Assembly (NCBI GenBank): GCA_021647885.1
Contig: JAKITV010000002.1
Coordinates: forward strand, 62,001-126,000
DNA length: 64,000 nucleotides
Source of the DNA: Flavobacteriaceae bacterium
GTDB lineage: Bacteria; Bacteroidota; Bacteroidia; Flavobacteriales; Flavobacteriaceae
Reading direction: 5' to 3'
The position numbers and the translations under genes are program-made. This document shows, piece after piece, positions 1-6,931 of this stretch (within the stretch, counting starts at the first letter, position 1; the number at the start of each line of letters is the position of its first letter). The notes beneath the pieces are model-generated. The model saw only the letters and a list, made by a program, of their open reading frames with translations, was not told where the DNA came from and ran no database searches.

Positions 1-52
1 GTTAAACGAAATTAGTTGTTTTTCTTGCAAAGTCAAAAAGAGGTACAAATAA

Positions 53-84
53 AAACCTCATAACCAATATTGGTTATGAGGTTT
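53..84 (-). terminator. Rho-independent terminator of metK
   Basis: A perfect 32-base palindrome with 16-base arms (AAACCTCATAACCAAT and its complement) lies just past the metK stop codon. On the minus strand it is followed by a U-rich run. Its position and shape fit an intrinsic terminator for metK. The symmetric A/T flanks mean it could also stop transcription arriving from the left. Confidence 0.8.
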
Positions 85-109
85 AAAATACTTTAAAATG
101 TTAAGTGTT

Positions 110-1363
110 TTATAATCCAAATACTTCTTTCACTTTATCTACATAATCTAATTTTTCCCAAGTAAAGAGTTCGATTTCAAGTGTTTTGGTTTCTCCATTG
201 GGTTGGGTAAATGTTTTGGTAACGACTTCATTTTGGCGTCCCATATGTCCGTAAGCTGCAGTCTCTAAATACATAGGCTGACGTAGTTTTAAACGCTCTT
301 CTATTGAAGCTGGTCGCATATCGAATATTTGCGATACCTTTTTTGCAATTTCGCCATCTGTCATATTAAAAGGGCAAGTACCATAAGTATCTACAAAAAT
401 TCCCATAGGCTCAACGACTCCAATAGCATAACTTACTTGTACTAAAATTTCATCACAAACACCAGCAGCAACTAAATTTTTTGCTATATGCCGTGTGGCA
501 TAAGCTGCACTTCTATCTACCTTGCTTGGATCTTTACCAGAAAAAGCACCTCCACCATGAGCACCTTTTCCGCCATAAGTATCAACTATAATTTTTCGTC
601 CCGTAAGTCCTGTGTCTCCATGAGGACCTCCAATTACAAATTTTCCTGTTGGGTTTATGTGATACTCAATATTTTCAGTAAATAACACTTTAATAGCATC
701 AGGAAGTTTTGCAACAACTCTTGGTATTAAAATCTCAACAATATCTTTTCTGATTTTTGCAAGCATTGCTTCATCTTCATCAAAATCGTCATGCTGTGTA
801 GAAACTACAATTGCATCTATGCGTTGAGGTATGTTGTCATCGCTATACTCAATAGTGACTTGACTTTTAGAGTCTGGTCTTAAATAGGTAATGTCTTTAT
901 TTTCTCTGCGTAAAGCGGCAAGTTCTATTAAAATACGATGTGCCAAATCTAAAGCCAAAGGCATATAATTATCGGTTTCACGAGTAGCATAGCCAAACAT
1001 CATGCCTTGATCTCCAGCACCTTGTTGCTCTTTTTCATCTCTATCTACTCCACGATTAATATCATCGGACTGTTCATGAATTGCAGAAAACACACCGCAG
1101 GAATTACCATCAAACATATATTCGCTTTTAGTATAACCAATAGCATTTATAGTGTCTCTTGCAATTTTTTGAACATCTAAATAGGTGTTGGATTTAACCT
1201 CTCCTGCAAGTACGACTTGCCCAGTGGTTACAAGTGTTTCACAAGCGACTTTAGAATCTTTGTCAAACGCTAAAAAATGATCGATTAAAGCATCACTAAT
1301 TTGATCTGCTACTTTATCTGGATGTCCTTCAGAAACGCTTTCCGAAGTAAATAAATATGACAT
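110..1363 (-). CDS. metK: S-adenosylmethionine synthetase
   Basis: MetK makes S-adenosylmethionine from methionine and ATP in the cytoplasm, releasing phosphate and pyrophosphate. The 417-residue product has the family signatures: GHPDK at residues 13-17, GAGDQG at 115-120 (ATP-binding hexapeptide) and the glycine-rich GGGAFSGKD at 270-278. It is somewhat longer than the roughly 385-residue proteobacterial enzymes, which is normal for Bacteroidetes. The gene is monocistronic: a strong hairpin follows the stop codon, and upstream are a -7 box and a leader of about 130 bases that holds a candidate SAM-II aptamer. The enzyme would therefore be regulated by its own product. Family assignment is essentially certain. 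Confidence 0.98.
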   Translation of the reverse strand: MSYLFTSESVSEGHPDKVADQISDALIDHFLAFDKDSKVACETLVTTGQVVLAGEVKSNTYLDVQKIARDTINAIGYTKSEYMFDGNSCGVFSAIHEQSDDINRGVDRDEKEQQGAGDQGMMFGYATRETDNYMPLALDLAHRILIELAALRRENKDITYLRPDSKSQVTIEYSDDNIPQRIDAIVVSTQHDDFDEDEAMLAKIRKDIVEILIPRVVAKLPDAIKVLFTENIEYHINPTGKFVIGGPHGDTGLTGRKIIVDTYGGKGAHGGGAFSGKDPSKVDRSAAYATRHIAKNLVAAGVCDEILVQVSYAIGVVEPMGIFVDTYGTCPFNMTDGEIAKKVSQIFDMRPASIEERLKLRQPMYLETAAYGHMGRQNEVVTKTFTQPNGETKTLEIELFTWEKLDYVDKVKEVFGL

Positions 1364-1437
1364 ATTTTCCTTTTTAAATTTTAGTAATAATAAGGAAATA
1401 TTTGAAGGATTACAAGGTTACTAAAGAAGTTGGTGAT

Positions 1438-1489
1438 TAACTGCTTTAGCATTTTTTTATGAGGTTGCAATCAGACAAATTTTTCCTCT
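1438..1489 (-). ncRNA. Candidate SAM-II riboswitch in the metK leader
   Basis: Read on the minus strand, this stretch has the ordered conserved blocks of the SAM-II aptamer. There is a short P1 (GAGG at 1488-1485 with CCTC at 1464-1461), a loop with ATTTG (1480-1476) and TTGCAACCTC (1470-1461), an A-rich joint, and GCTAAAG (1450-1444). An H-type pseudoknot can form: CTG (1474-1472) pairs with CAG (1443-1441), and GC (1468-1467) pairs with GC (1450-1449). The SAM-II sequences I remember pair different bases at the first helix (ACC with GGU), so this would be covariation. The aptamer starts a few bases after the predicted transcription start and lies about 75 bases before metK. P1 is only 4 bp, which is short for the class. 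Confidence 0.75.
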
Positions 1490-1500
1490 TTTTAAAGACA

Positions 1501-1508
1501 CAAAAGTA
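1501..1508 (-). promoter_or_regulatory. metK promoter, -7 box
   Basis: TACTTTTG on the minus strand is a perfect match to the Bacteroidetes -7 consensus TAnnTTTG. No clear TTG -33 element is present about 20 bases further upstream. Transcription would start near 1494-1497, immediately before the candidate riboswitch, which supports both calls. Confidence 0.6.
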
Positions 1509-1540
1509 CATATAATATTATAACTATAAAATAAAGCTTA

Positions 1541-1771
1541 TAAGAGTTTACAGGGCAGACTCATACTTTGTTAAAAAAGCCACTAATTCACGAATTTTTT
1601 ATTTCATATGAAGAATATTGAGAAAATTACACAAATTTTTAAAAATCCTACGGATTTTTTATTAGTGAAATTATAATTTTATTGTTTTAAACAAATTATT
1701 AGTGCATTTGTGGCAAAAAAACATGATAAATTTACTCAAATAAAAGTATGAGTTTGCCCTGTAAGAGTTTA
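1541..1771. mobile_element. MITE-like element with terminal inverted repeats and 10-bp target duplication
   Basis: The ends 1551-1569 and 1743-1761 are inverted repeats, 18 of 19 matching (CAGGGCARACTCATACTTT). Outside them lie identical 10-base direct repeats, TAAGAGTTTA, at 1541-1550 and 1762-1771, as expected for a target-site duplication. The 211-base body is A/T rich and codes for nothing. Inside the ends a second, weaker inverted similarity begins GCCAC on each side. Ends starting CAGGG and 8-10 base duplications are what I recall for the ISAs1 family, so a non-autonomous derivative of such an element is plausible. No transposase is nearby. This element fills most of the 477-base gap between metK and the aldo/keto reductase. 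Confidence 0.55.
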
Positions 1772-1840
1772 CTTTTTAATTGATTTGTTTAATTTAAACC
1801 ATTTGCACGCTGGTTCTAAAACAAATTTATCGTTTAAATT

Positions 1841-2878
1841 TTAAGGTGCTGGATTTGGTATAGCAGCATGTACTGTATTAATATCTTCTATAATTTCTTT
1901 ACTCAATACTACATTAATACTTGAAATATTTTCTTTAAGTTGATTTAAATTTGTAGCTCCAATAATAGTACTTGTAATAAATGGTTGTTGATTTACAAAA
2001 GCTAAAGACATTTGAGTTAAACTTAAATTATTGTTTTCAGCAATTTTAAGATATTTTTGTGTTGCTTCGGTTGATTGCTCACTGCTATATCTTGCAAATG
2101 TTGGAAACAATTTTAATCTAGAATTTTCTGCTGCTGTTCCTCTAATATACTTGCCAGAAAGCACTCCAAATGCTAATGGCGAATAGGCTAATAAGCCTAT
2201 ATTTTCGCGTATAGCAACTTCAGCCATATCGCCTTCAAAAGGTCTGTTTAATAATGAATATGCATTTTGAACAGTAATCATTCTCGGAAGGTTATGTGTT
2301 TTAGATTCTTCTAAATAACGCATTGTTCCCCAAGCTTTTTCGTTAGATAAACCTACTTGACGAATTTTTCCTTCTTTGATAATACTATCTAAAGTTTGTA
2401 AAATGGTTTTAAAATTATCTTCCCAAGCATCATTTGGATTATGACTGTAATCTCTAATCCCAAACGTATTTGTTTGTCGTTCTGGCCAATGTAATTGATA
2501 TAGATCAATATAATCGGTTTGAAGTCTGATTAATTCTTTATTAACAGCATCTTTTATAGCATCTGGGCTAAATCCGGTTGTTCGAATATGAGCTGTATAT
2601 TCACCTGGACCTGCAATTTTTGAAGCCAAAACTACTTTATCTCTATTTCCTGTTTTTTGTAACCAAGTTCCAATAATTTCACTAGTCCTTCCGCTTGTTT
2701 TTGCTTCCGCAGGAACAGGATATAATTCTGCTGTATCAATAAAGTTCACACCTTGTTCAAAAGCGTAATCTAATTGTTCATGACCTTCAGCTTCTGTGTT
2801 TTGGTTTCCCCAAGTCATGGAACCCAAGCATATTTTACTAACTTTTATATTGGTATTTGGAAGTGTGGTGTATTTCAT
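1841..2878 (-). CDS. Aldo/keto reductase (Tas-like)
   Basis: This is a 345-residue NADPH-dependent aldo/keto reductase with the TIM-barrel family layout. The catalytic set is visible: Asp48 and Tyr53 in FIDTAELYP, Lys87 in LASKIAG and His130 in YQLHWPER. Length and the early GSMTWG motif match the Tas/YajO-type subgroup, whose physiological carbonyl substrates are mostly unknown. The start at 2878 gives the expected N-terminal beta strand. The gene stands alone between a MITE-like element and a cluster of REP-like palindromes. Family is secure; substrate cannot be told. Confidence 0.9.
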   Translation of the reverse strand: MKYTTLPNTNIKVSKICLGSMTWGNQNTEAEGHEQLDYAFEQGVNFIDTAELYPVPAEAKTSGRTSEIIGTWLQKTGNRDKVVLASKIAGPGEYTAHIRTTGFSPDAIKDAVNKELIRLQTDYIDLYQLHWPERQTNTFGIRDYSHNPNDAWEDNFKTILQTLDSIIKEGKIRQVGLSNEKAWGTMRYLEESKTHNLPRMITVQNAYSLLNRPFEGDMAEVAIRENIGLLAYSPLAFGVLSGKYIRGTAAENSRLKLFPTFARYSSEQSTEATQKYLKIAENNNLSLTQMSLAFVNQQPFITSTIIGATNLNQLKENISSINVVLSKEIIEDINTVHAAIPNPAP

Positions 2879-2882
2879 ATAT

Positions 2883-3004
2883 TTCCTGCGAAAGCAGGAA
2901 TCTCATCCTACTTTTTGTTTTTTTGTCATTTCCGCGAAGGCGGAAATCTTACATAATTTAAAACTTAATTTAAAAATAGGTTTCGATTGCGCTCAACCTG
3001 ACAC
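2883..3004. repeat. Cluster of REP-like intergenic repeats
   Basis: Two small palindromes lie in tandem: TTCCTGCGAAAGCAGGAA (2883-2900) with trailing TCTCAT, and TTTCCGCGAAGGCGGAAA (2929-2946), preceded by GTCA and followed by TCTT. A third unit (2981-3004) reads TTTCGATTGCGCTCAACC then TGACAC. All are higher in GC than the surrounding spacer and do not code. The second has a diverged inverted copy at 41293-41315 in this window. They look like dispersed flavobacterial intergenic repeats; any regulatory role is unknown. Confidence 0.6.
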
Positions 3005-3008
3005 CTAG

Positions 3009-3968
3009 TTAAATCTCATTCAAAAGTTTAGATATCTCATCCAACTTTGGCGTTAAAATAACTTCAATACGTCTGTTCTTTGCTTTCCCTTCTGCTGTAT
3101 CGTTAGTTGCTATTGGTGCAAATTCTCCACGTCCAGCTGCTGTTAAATTTTCAGGATTAATTGAAGTGTTTTCTCTAAGAATATTAACAATTGCTGTAGC
3201 ACGTTTGGTTGATAAATCCCAATTACCACTTAATTGTGCACTTCCTTTGTAAGGCACATTATCTGTATGTCCTTCAATTAAAACTGCTATGTCTGGATTA
3301 TCTCCTAACACGTTTCCTAATTGTTGTACAGCTCTACGTCCTTCTGCACCAACTGCCCAACTGCCAGAACCAAATAAAAGTTTGTTTTCCATAGAAACAT
3401 AAACTTTTCCATCGCGTTGCTCGATGGTTAATCCTTTACCTTCAAAATCGGTTAAAGCTCTGGAAATTGCATTTTTTAAATTAGTCATTGCTGCATCTTT
3501 TGCTGCGATAAGACTCTCTAATTCTTCAACACGTTTCGACCTATTTTCTAATTCCTTTTTTAGTTTCTTTAAGCGTGCATTTTCAGTAGCAAGTGCCTGT
3601 TCTTTAACTTCTAATTGAGCTAATAATTCCCTGTTCTTTTTTGCGTTTTTGGCAATAGAAACCGAACTGTTTTCTTCTAATGCATCATATGATGCTTTTA
3701 AATTTTCATAATTTGACTTTGTTGCTTTGTAATCGCTTTGCAATTTATCGCGTTGCGCTACGGCTTCATCATATTCTTTTTGAAGTTGTTTTAAACTGTT
3801 TTCAGCCTTGTTTTTTGCACTTAAGAGCGTTTCATTTTCATCGGAAAGTGTTCTGTTCTCCTTTTTTAAATTATTATACTTTCCTTCTAAATCCTTATAT
3901 ACTTTTGGTGATACACAACTTGTAAATAAAAAAGTTAAGAATAACAAAAGTGAAATGTTTTTTTTCAT
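3009..3968 (-). CDS. OmpA-family peptidoglycan-binding lipoprotein with coiled coil
   Basis: The 319-residue protein begins with a lipoprotein signal peptide whose lipobox ends FTSC (Cys18). Residues about 25-165 form a long heptad-rich coiled coil of Lys, Glu and Leu. Residues about 195-310 are an OmpA/MotB-type peptidoglycan-binding domain with EGHTDN (His234) and a later NWDLSTKRA motif. It should sit in the outer membrane facing the periplasm and tether it to the cell wall. The gene has REP-like repeats downstream and a CAGT-rich repeat upstream. Similar proteins are common in Flavobacteria and usually lack a specific name. Confidence 0.88.
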   Translation of the reverse strand: MKKNISLLLFLTFLFTSCVSPKVYKDLEGKYNNLKKENRTLSDENETLLSAKNKAENSLKQLQKEYDEAVAQRDKLQSDYKATKSNYENLKASYDALEENSSVSIAKNAKKNRELLAQLEVKEQALATENARLKKLKKELENRSKRVEELESLIAAKDAAMTNLKNAISRALTDFEGKGLTIEQRDGKVYVSMENKLLFGSGSWAVGAEGRRAVQQLGNVLGDNPDIAVLIEGHTDNVPYKGSAQLSGNWDLSTKRATAIVNILRENTSINPENLTAAGRGEFAPIATNDTAEGKAKNRRIEVILTPKLDEISKLLNEI

Positions 3969-4002
3969 GATTGATTTGATTTTTAAATTTATAAAGCTTG
4001 CC

Positions 4003-4066
4003 GTATTCAGTTTACAGTATCCTAAATTGTTAAAAACTGCTTACTGCAAACTGAGAACTGTTTACT
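4003..4066. repeat. CAGT-rich intergenic repeat, copy 1
   Basis: This spacer is built of variants of GTATTCAGT, TTTACAGTAT and CTGCAAACTGAGAACTG. Bases 4044-4060 are the reverse complement of 42522-42537 with a single inserted base. A third, shortened copy lies at 46873-46890. It overlaps the 3' end of the exonuclease III gene by a few bases. It does not code. Confidence 0.5.
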
Positions 4067-4829
4067 GATTTCCTATTTCTACTAAAATCGGACAATGGTC
4101 ACTATGCACTGCTTCAGATAGTATAACGGCTCTTTTTATATTTTCTTGTAAAGGGTTTGCCACCATTGCATAATCTAATCGCCAACCCTTATTATTGGCT
4201 CTTGCATTTGCACGATAACTCCACCAACTGTAATGGTGTGGCGCATCATTTAAATGTCTAAACGAATCTATAAATCCACTGTTTATAAAATTTCCAATCC
4301 ACTCGCGTTCTATTGGCAAAAACCCTGAAGTGTTTTTTAACCCTTTTGGATTATGAATATCTATTTCTTCGTGGCAAATATTATAATCGCCACAAATAAT
4401 TAAGTTTGGATAATCTTGCTTTAACTCATTTATATACTCCTGAAACATTGCCATATATTCCAGTTTATGCTCTAAACGTGCCATATTTGTTCCTGAAGGT
4501 AAATACAAACTCATAACCGAAACACCATCAAAATCAACTCTAAGATTTCTGCCTTCAAAATCCATAGATTCAATTCCTGTTCCATATTCAATATGCTTAG
4601 GTTCTGTTTTACTTAAAATTGCAACGCCACTATAGCCTTTTTTTTGAGCACTAAACCAATAGTTATATTGGTAGCCAGCTTCTGCAAAAATATCCAAATC
4701 CAATTGTTCTTTTAAAGCCTTTATTTCCTGTAAACAAATCACGTCTGGATTAGCACTTTTAAGCCAATTTATAAAACCTTTATTTACAGCAGCTCTAATA
4801 CCATTAACATTATAAGAGATTATTTTCAA
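4062..4829 (-). CDS. xth: Exodeoxyribonuclease III (AP endonuclease)
   Basis: This is a 255-residue exonuclease III-type enzyme of base-excision repair. It cuts DNA at abasic sites and trims damaged 3' ends. The metal and catalytic residues are in place: Asn in SYNVNGIR, Glu35 in CLQEIKA, Asp147 and Asn149 in GDYNICHEE, and the terminal SDHCP motif with the catalytic His. Length matches the family. It is followed by a CAGT-type repeat and preceded by the terminator of the fulvocin C-related operon, so it is probably transcribed separately. Confidence 0.95.
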   Translation of the reverse strand: MKIISYNVNGIRAAVNKGFINWLKSANPDVICLQEIKALKEQLDLDIFAEAGYQYNYWFSAQKKGYSGVAILSKTEPKHIEYGTGIESMDFEGRNLRVDFDGVSVMSLYLPSGTNMARLEHKLEYMAMFQEYINELKQDYPNLIICGDYNICHEEIDIHNPKGLKNTSGFLPIEREWIGNFINSGFIDSFRHLNDAPHHYSWWSYRANARANNKGWRLDYAMVANPLQENIKRAVILSEAVHSDHCPILVEIGNQ

Positions 4830-4865
4830 CCTTAATTCTTTAGAATTTCAGCTAAAATAAAAAAC

Positions 4866-4880
4866 CCTGTTTAAAACAGG
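4866..4880 (-). terminator. Terminator of the fulvocin C-related operon
   Basis: On the minus strand CCTGTTT pairs with AAACAGG around a single-base loop (or a shorter stem with a larger loop) and is followed by GTTTTTTATTTT. It lies between the DUF1573 stop codon and the exonuclease III start, so it ends the three-gene operon upstream. Confidence 0.75.
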
Positions 4881-4888
4881 ACTCTTTA

Positions 4889-5263
4889 TTAGTTTACTTT
4901 TCCTTTTAAATAAAACATGTTAAAAGGAGGATTTGTGTTTGCTTCTACTACTATAGCCTTTTTAATTACTCCTTTTTCATTTGGAATGAATTGTATAGTT
5001 ATATCTACTATTTCATTTTTAAAAATTTCCTCCTTATAATATCGAAAAGTTGTACAACCACAAGCAACACCGATCGAATCTATTTTTAATGGATTATTTG
5101 TTAAGTTTTTTATTTTAAAAACCTTAATCAAAGTATCAGTCATGTTTATCTCTCCGAATTCAAATATTTCTGGAGTAATTTCAATTTCAGTGATTAGTTT
5201 TTCTGAAACTTCCTTTTTACATGATACAAAAAAAAGAAAACATATAACTATTTTTTTAATCAT
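4889..5263 (-). CDS. DUF1573 lipoprotein in a fulvocin C-related operon
   Basis: The 124-residue product has a very short signal peptide ending FVSC, so it is probably a lipoprotein, followed by one DUF1573 immunoglobulin-like (ASH/HYDIN-like) domain. The domain is recognised by FEFGEI, FKIKNLTNNPLKI and the ACGCTT loop, whose two cysteines are typical of this family. It overlaps the upstream thioredoxin gene by 8 bases, a sign of translational coupling. DUF1573 proteins have no agreed function. Here the setting suggests an envelope role beside the cysteine-rich peptide. Domain call is firm, function open. Confidence 0.8.
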   Translation of the reverse strand: MIKKIVICFLFFVSCKKEVSEKLITEIEITPEIFEFGEINMTDTLIKVFKIKNLTNNPLKIDSIGVACGCTTFRYYKEEIFKNEIVDITIQFIPNEKGVIKKAIVVEANTNPPFNMFYLKGKVN

Positions 5264-6104
5264 TTATATATTTTTCAATTAATGAGTTTATATTATTATA
5301 AAAATGATACCATTTATCATTCATTCTTCCTTTATAAACGATTCTTTGGTCTTTATTTAAAATTAATAGTTTAGGCACTGTTCTATTATCTAAAGTTTTC
5401 CATGAGCTTATTTCTATAGCAAATAGTGAATTAAACTTATAGTCTTTTACGTAAGATTTTACATCTATAATAGAATCTCTTTTTAAAGGGAGATATAGGG
5501 CGTAAAACTCTATGCTTTTATCATCTTTATATTTAAGTTTTAACGCTTCAAAATCTGGAAATTTTTTGATACAAATTCCACAAGCTGTTGACCATAAATC
5601 TAAAACAATAACTTTATCTTTTTCAAATTGGAAAGTATTATCATAGATATCATTTAGTTTTAATTTAGGAAAAGGTTTATCAATCGGATTTTCTTCATCA
5701 AAAGAAAAATTTAACCAATTTGGCATTCCAATATATCCCATAATTATAATTATGCCTACATATATTACCTTTGAATATGGTTTTGCTTTTACTTTATAAA
5801 ACAGGTAGCCAAAAAAAGCATTAACAACAGGAAATATTAAAATAGGCAAAACGTGTAAGCGTTTGAATTCAAGTAGTTTAGGAATTAAAACAAATCCGTA
5901 AATCAATAAAAAAGGAGAGATTAGAATTGCTAGACTTATTACTTTATTTTTCGGTTTGTCGTTTCTTAATATACATAAAGAGGCAAAAAAATATACTAAA
6001 CCAATACATGTAAACTGAAACACCCAATTAACAGCACCACTAAAAATTGCAATAAGCGTGGCTATTATTGTAAAAACAATTGCTTTTTTATATGTTTTAA
6101 ACAT
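5256..6104 (-). CDS. Membrane-anchored TlpA-like thiol-disulfide oxidoreductase
   Basis: The 282-residue protein has four or five hydrophobic segments (about residues 8-25, 28-47, 55-74, 86-103 and 112-127), then a periplasmic thioredoxin-fold domain from about residue 140. The redox centre is Cys175-Gly-Ile-Cys178 in WSTACGICIKKFP, and a later VPKLLIL supplies the cis-proline region. Such proteins reduce or isomerise disulfides outside the cytoplasmic membrane. It lies 20 bases after a gene for a peptide with eight clustered cysteines and overlaps the DUF1573 gene, so disulfide handling of that peptide is a reasonable inference. The membrane part is not one I can assign to a named family. 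Confidence 0.82.
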   Translation of the reverse strand: MFKTYKKAIVFTIIATLIAIFSGAVNWVFQFTCIGLVYFFASLCILRNDKPKNKVISLAILISPFLLIYGFVLIPKLLEFKRLHVLPILIFPVVNAFFGYLFYKVKAKPYSKVIYVGIIIIMGYIGMPNWLNFSFDEENPIDKPFPKLKLNDIYDNTFQFEKDKVIVLDLWSTACGICIKKFPDFEALKLKYKDDKSIEFYALYLPLKRDSIIDVKSYVKDYKFNSLFAIEISSWKTLDNRTVPKLLILNKDQRIVYKGRMNDKWYHFYNNINSLIEKYIND

Positions 6105-6124
6105 TTACTTTTTTAAAATATTAC

Positions 6125-6703
6125 CTAATCACATAATCCATTACATGGTGAAGCCCACAGTATTCCACAACCTGTATAACTTGTCTCACATTCTAAACCA
6201 CTGTCACAGGTACTCCATAAACAATAATCTTCAGAAGTATTACATGCGCAATTATTATCTCCTTCAAATACTGGTCCTCCATTGGTTACATTTAATTCAC
6301 TTAATGTGGTAAAATAATTAACAATTTGCTCTTTTACAAAATGCTCTTCAATTTTTGAAGCCCAATTTTTTACTTTTTCATCTAATTCAAAATATTCTTT
6401 ACTACCTGTATTATATAAACTTGCCTTAATATAAGTTTGCAATTCAACAACAAGTTTTTTTTGAATTGCTGTCAAATTTTGACTTTTCAAAACATTGTTT
6501 ATCTTTTTCTTCCAGAGAAAAGCTTTACTTTCATTATTCAATAATCTAAAGGCAACTCTTTGCTCATCTCCTGATAAATCTATGACACTTTGAATTTTAA
6601 CTATGTCAATTGATGAGGTTTCTAGTGAATCAAATTCAGATGTTTCACATGATTGAAAAACAATTGAAATCATAAATACAAATAACACATAATAATTTTT
6701 CAT
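6125..6703 (-). CDS. Fulvocin C-related bacteriocin-like lipoprotein precursor
   Basis: The 192-residue product has a lipoprotein signal (FQSC, Cys19) and a charged helical middle (about 35-135). Its C-terminus is cysteine-rich, with Cys at 152, 154, 161, 166, 172, 179, 187 and 191. The spacing CACNTSEDYC...C...C...TGCG...C..C resembles fulvocin C, the small disulfide-rich bacteriocin of Myxococcus fulvus, as I recall that sequence. Proteins of this build are annotated as bacteriocin fulvocin C-related in Bacteroidetes. It is the first gene of an operon with a thioredoxin and a DUF1573 lipoprotein. No ABC exporter or immunity gene is evident. Whether the tail is cut off, and whether it is toxic, cannot be told. 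Confidence 0.7.
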   Translation of the reverse strand: MKNYYVLFVFMISIVFQSCETSEFDSLETSSIDIVKIQSVIDLSGDEQRVAFRLLNNESKAFLWKKKINNVLKSQNLTAIQKKLVVELQTYIKASLYNTGSKEYFELDEKVKNWASKIEEHFVKEQIVNYFTTLSELNVTNGGPVFEGDNNCACNTSEDYCLWSTCDSGLECETSYTGCGILWASPCNGLCD

Positions 6704-6888
6704 AACTAAATAAGTTTTAAAGTTAATTTCTATAAAGCTCCTTTAAAAAAAATGTAATTACAAATTATTAAATTCATTTTTTCGATTATTGGAAGAATTT
6801 ACGGTTTTTGCGTAATTATTTTTAAGAAATGTATTACAAAACTATTGCGTTAACTATAAGTATAAATTTTGGTTTTTTATTTAGAGAA

Positions 6889-6896
6889 TACTTTTG
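6889..6896 (+). promoter_or_regulatory. -7 box of the giant outer-membrane protein gene
   Basis: TACTTTTG matches TAnnTTTG exactly. A TTTG at 6868-6871 could serve as -33 element, although the 17-base spacer is shorter than the usual 19-21. Transcription from here would begin near 6901, downstream of the longest possible start codon and upstream of the ATG at 6932. Confidence 0.5.
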
Positions 6897-6931
6897 CAAT
6901 AATTTCATTTCTTAACTGTTATTTTTACTTT

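Noticed and set aside
2774-3008. Two short open frames across the REP-like repeat cluster
   Set aside because: They run antisense to the aldo/keto reductase start and through palindromic repeats, with no coding features.
6837-6844. TAGTTTTG on the minus strand as promoter of the fulvocin C-related operon
   Set aside because: It matches TAnnTTTG but lies 133 bases before the gene with no -33 element. Such boxes are expected by chance in DNA this A/T rich.
6869-6931. Longer N-terminus of the giant outer-membrane protein
   Set aside because: The extra residues precede a good signal peptide and would be encoded upstream of the predicted transcript start.
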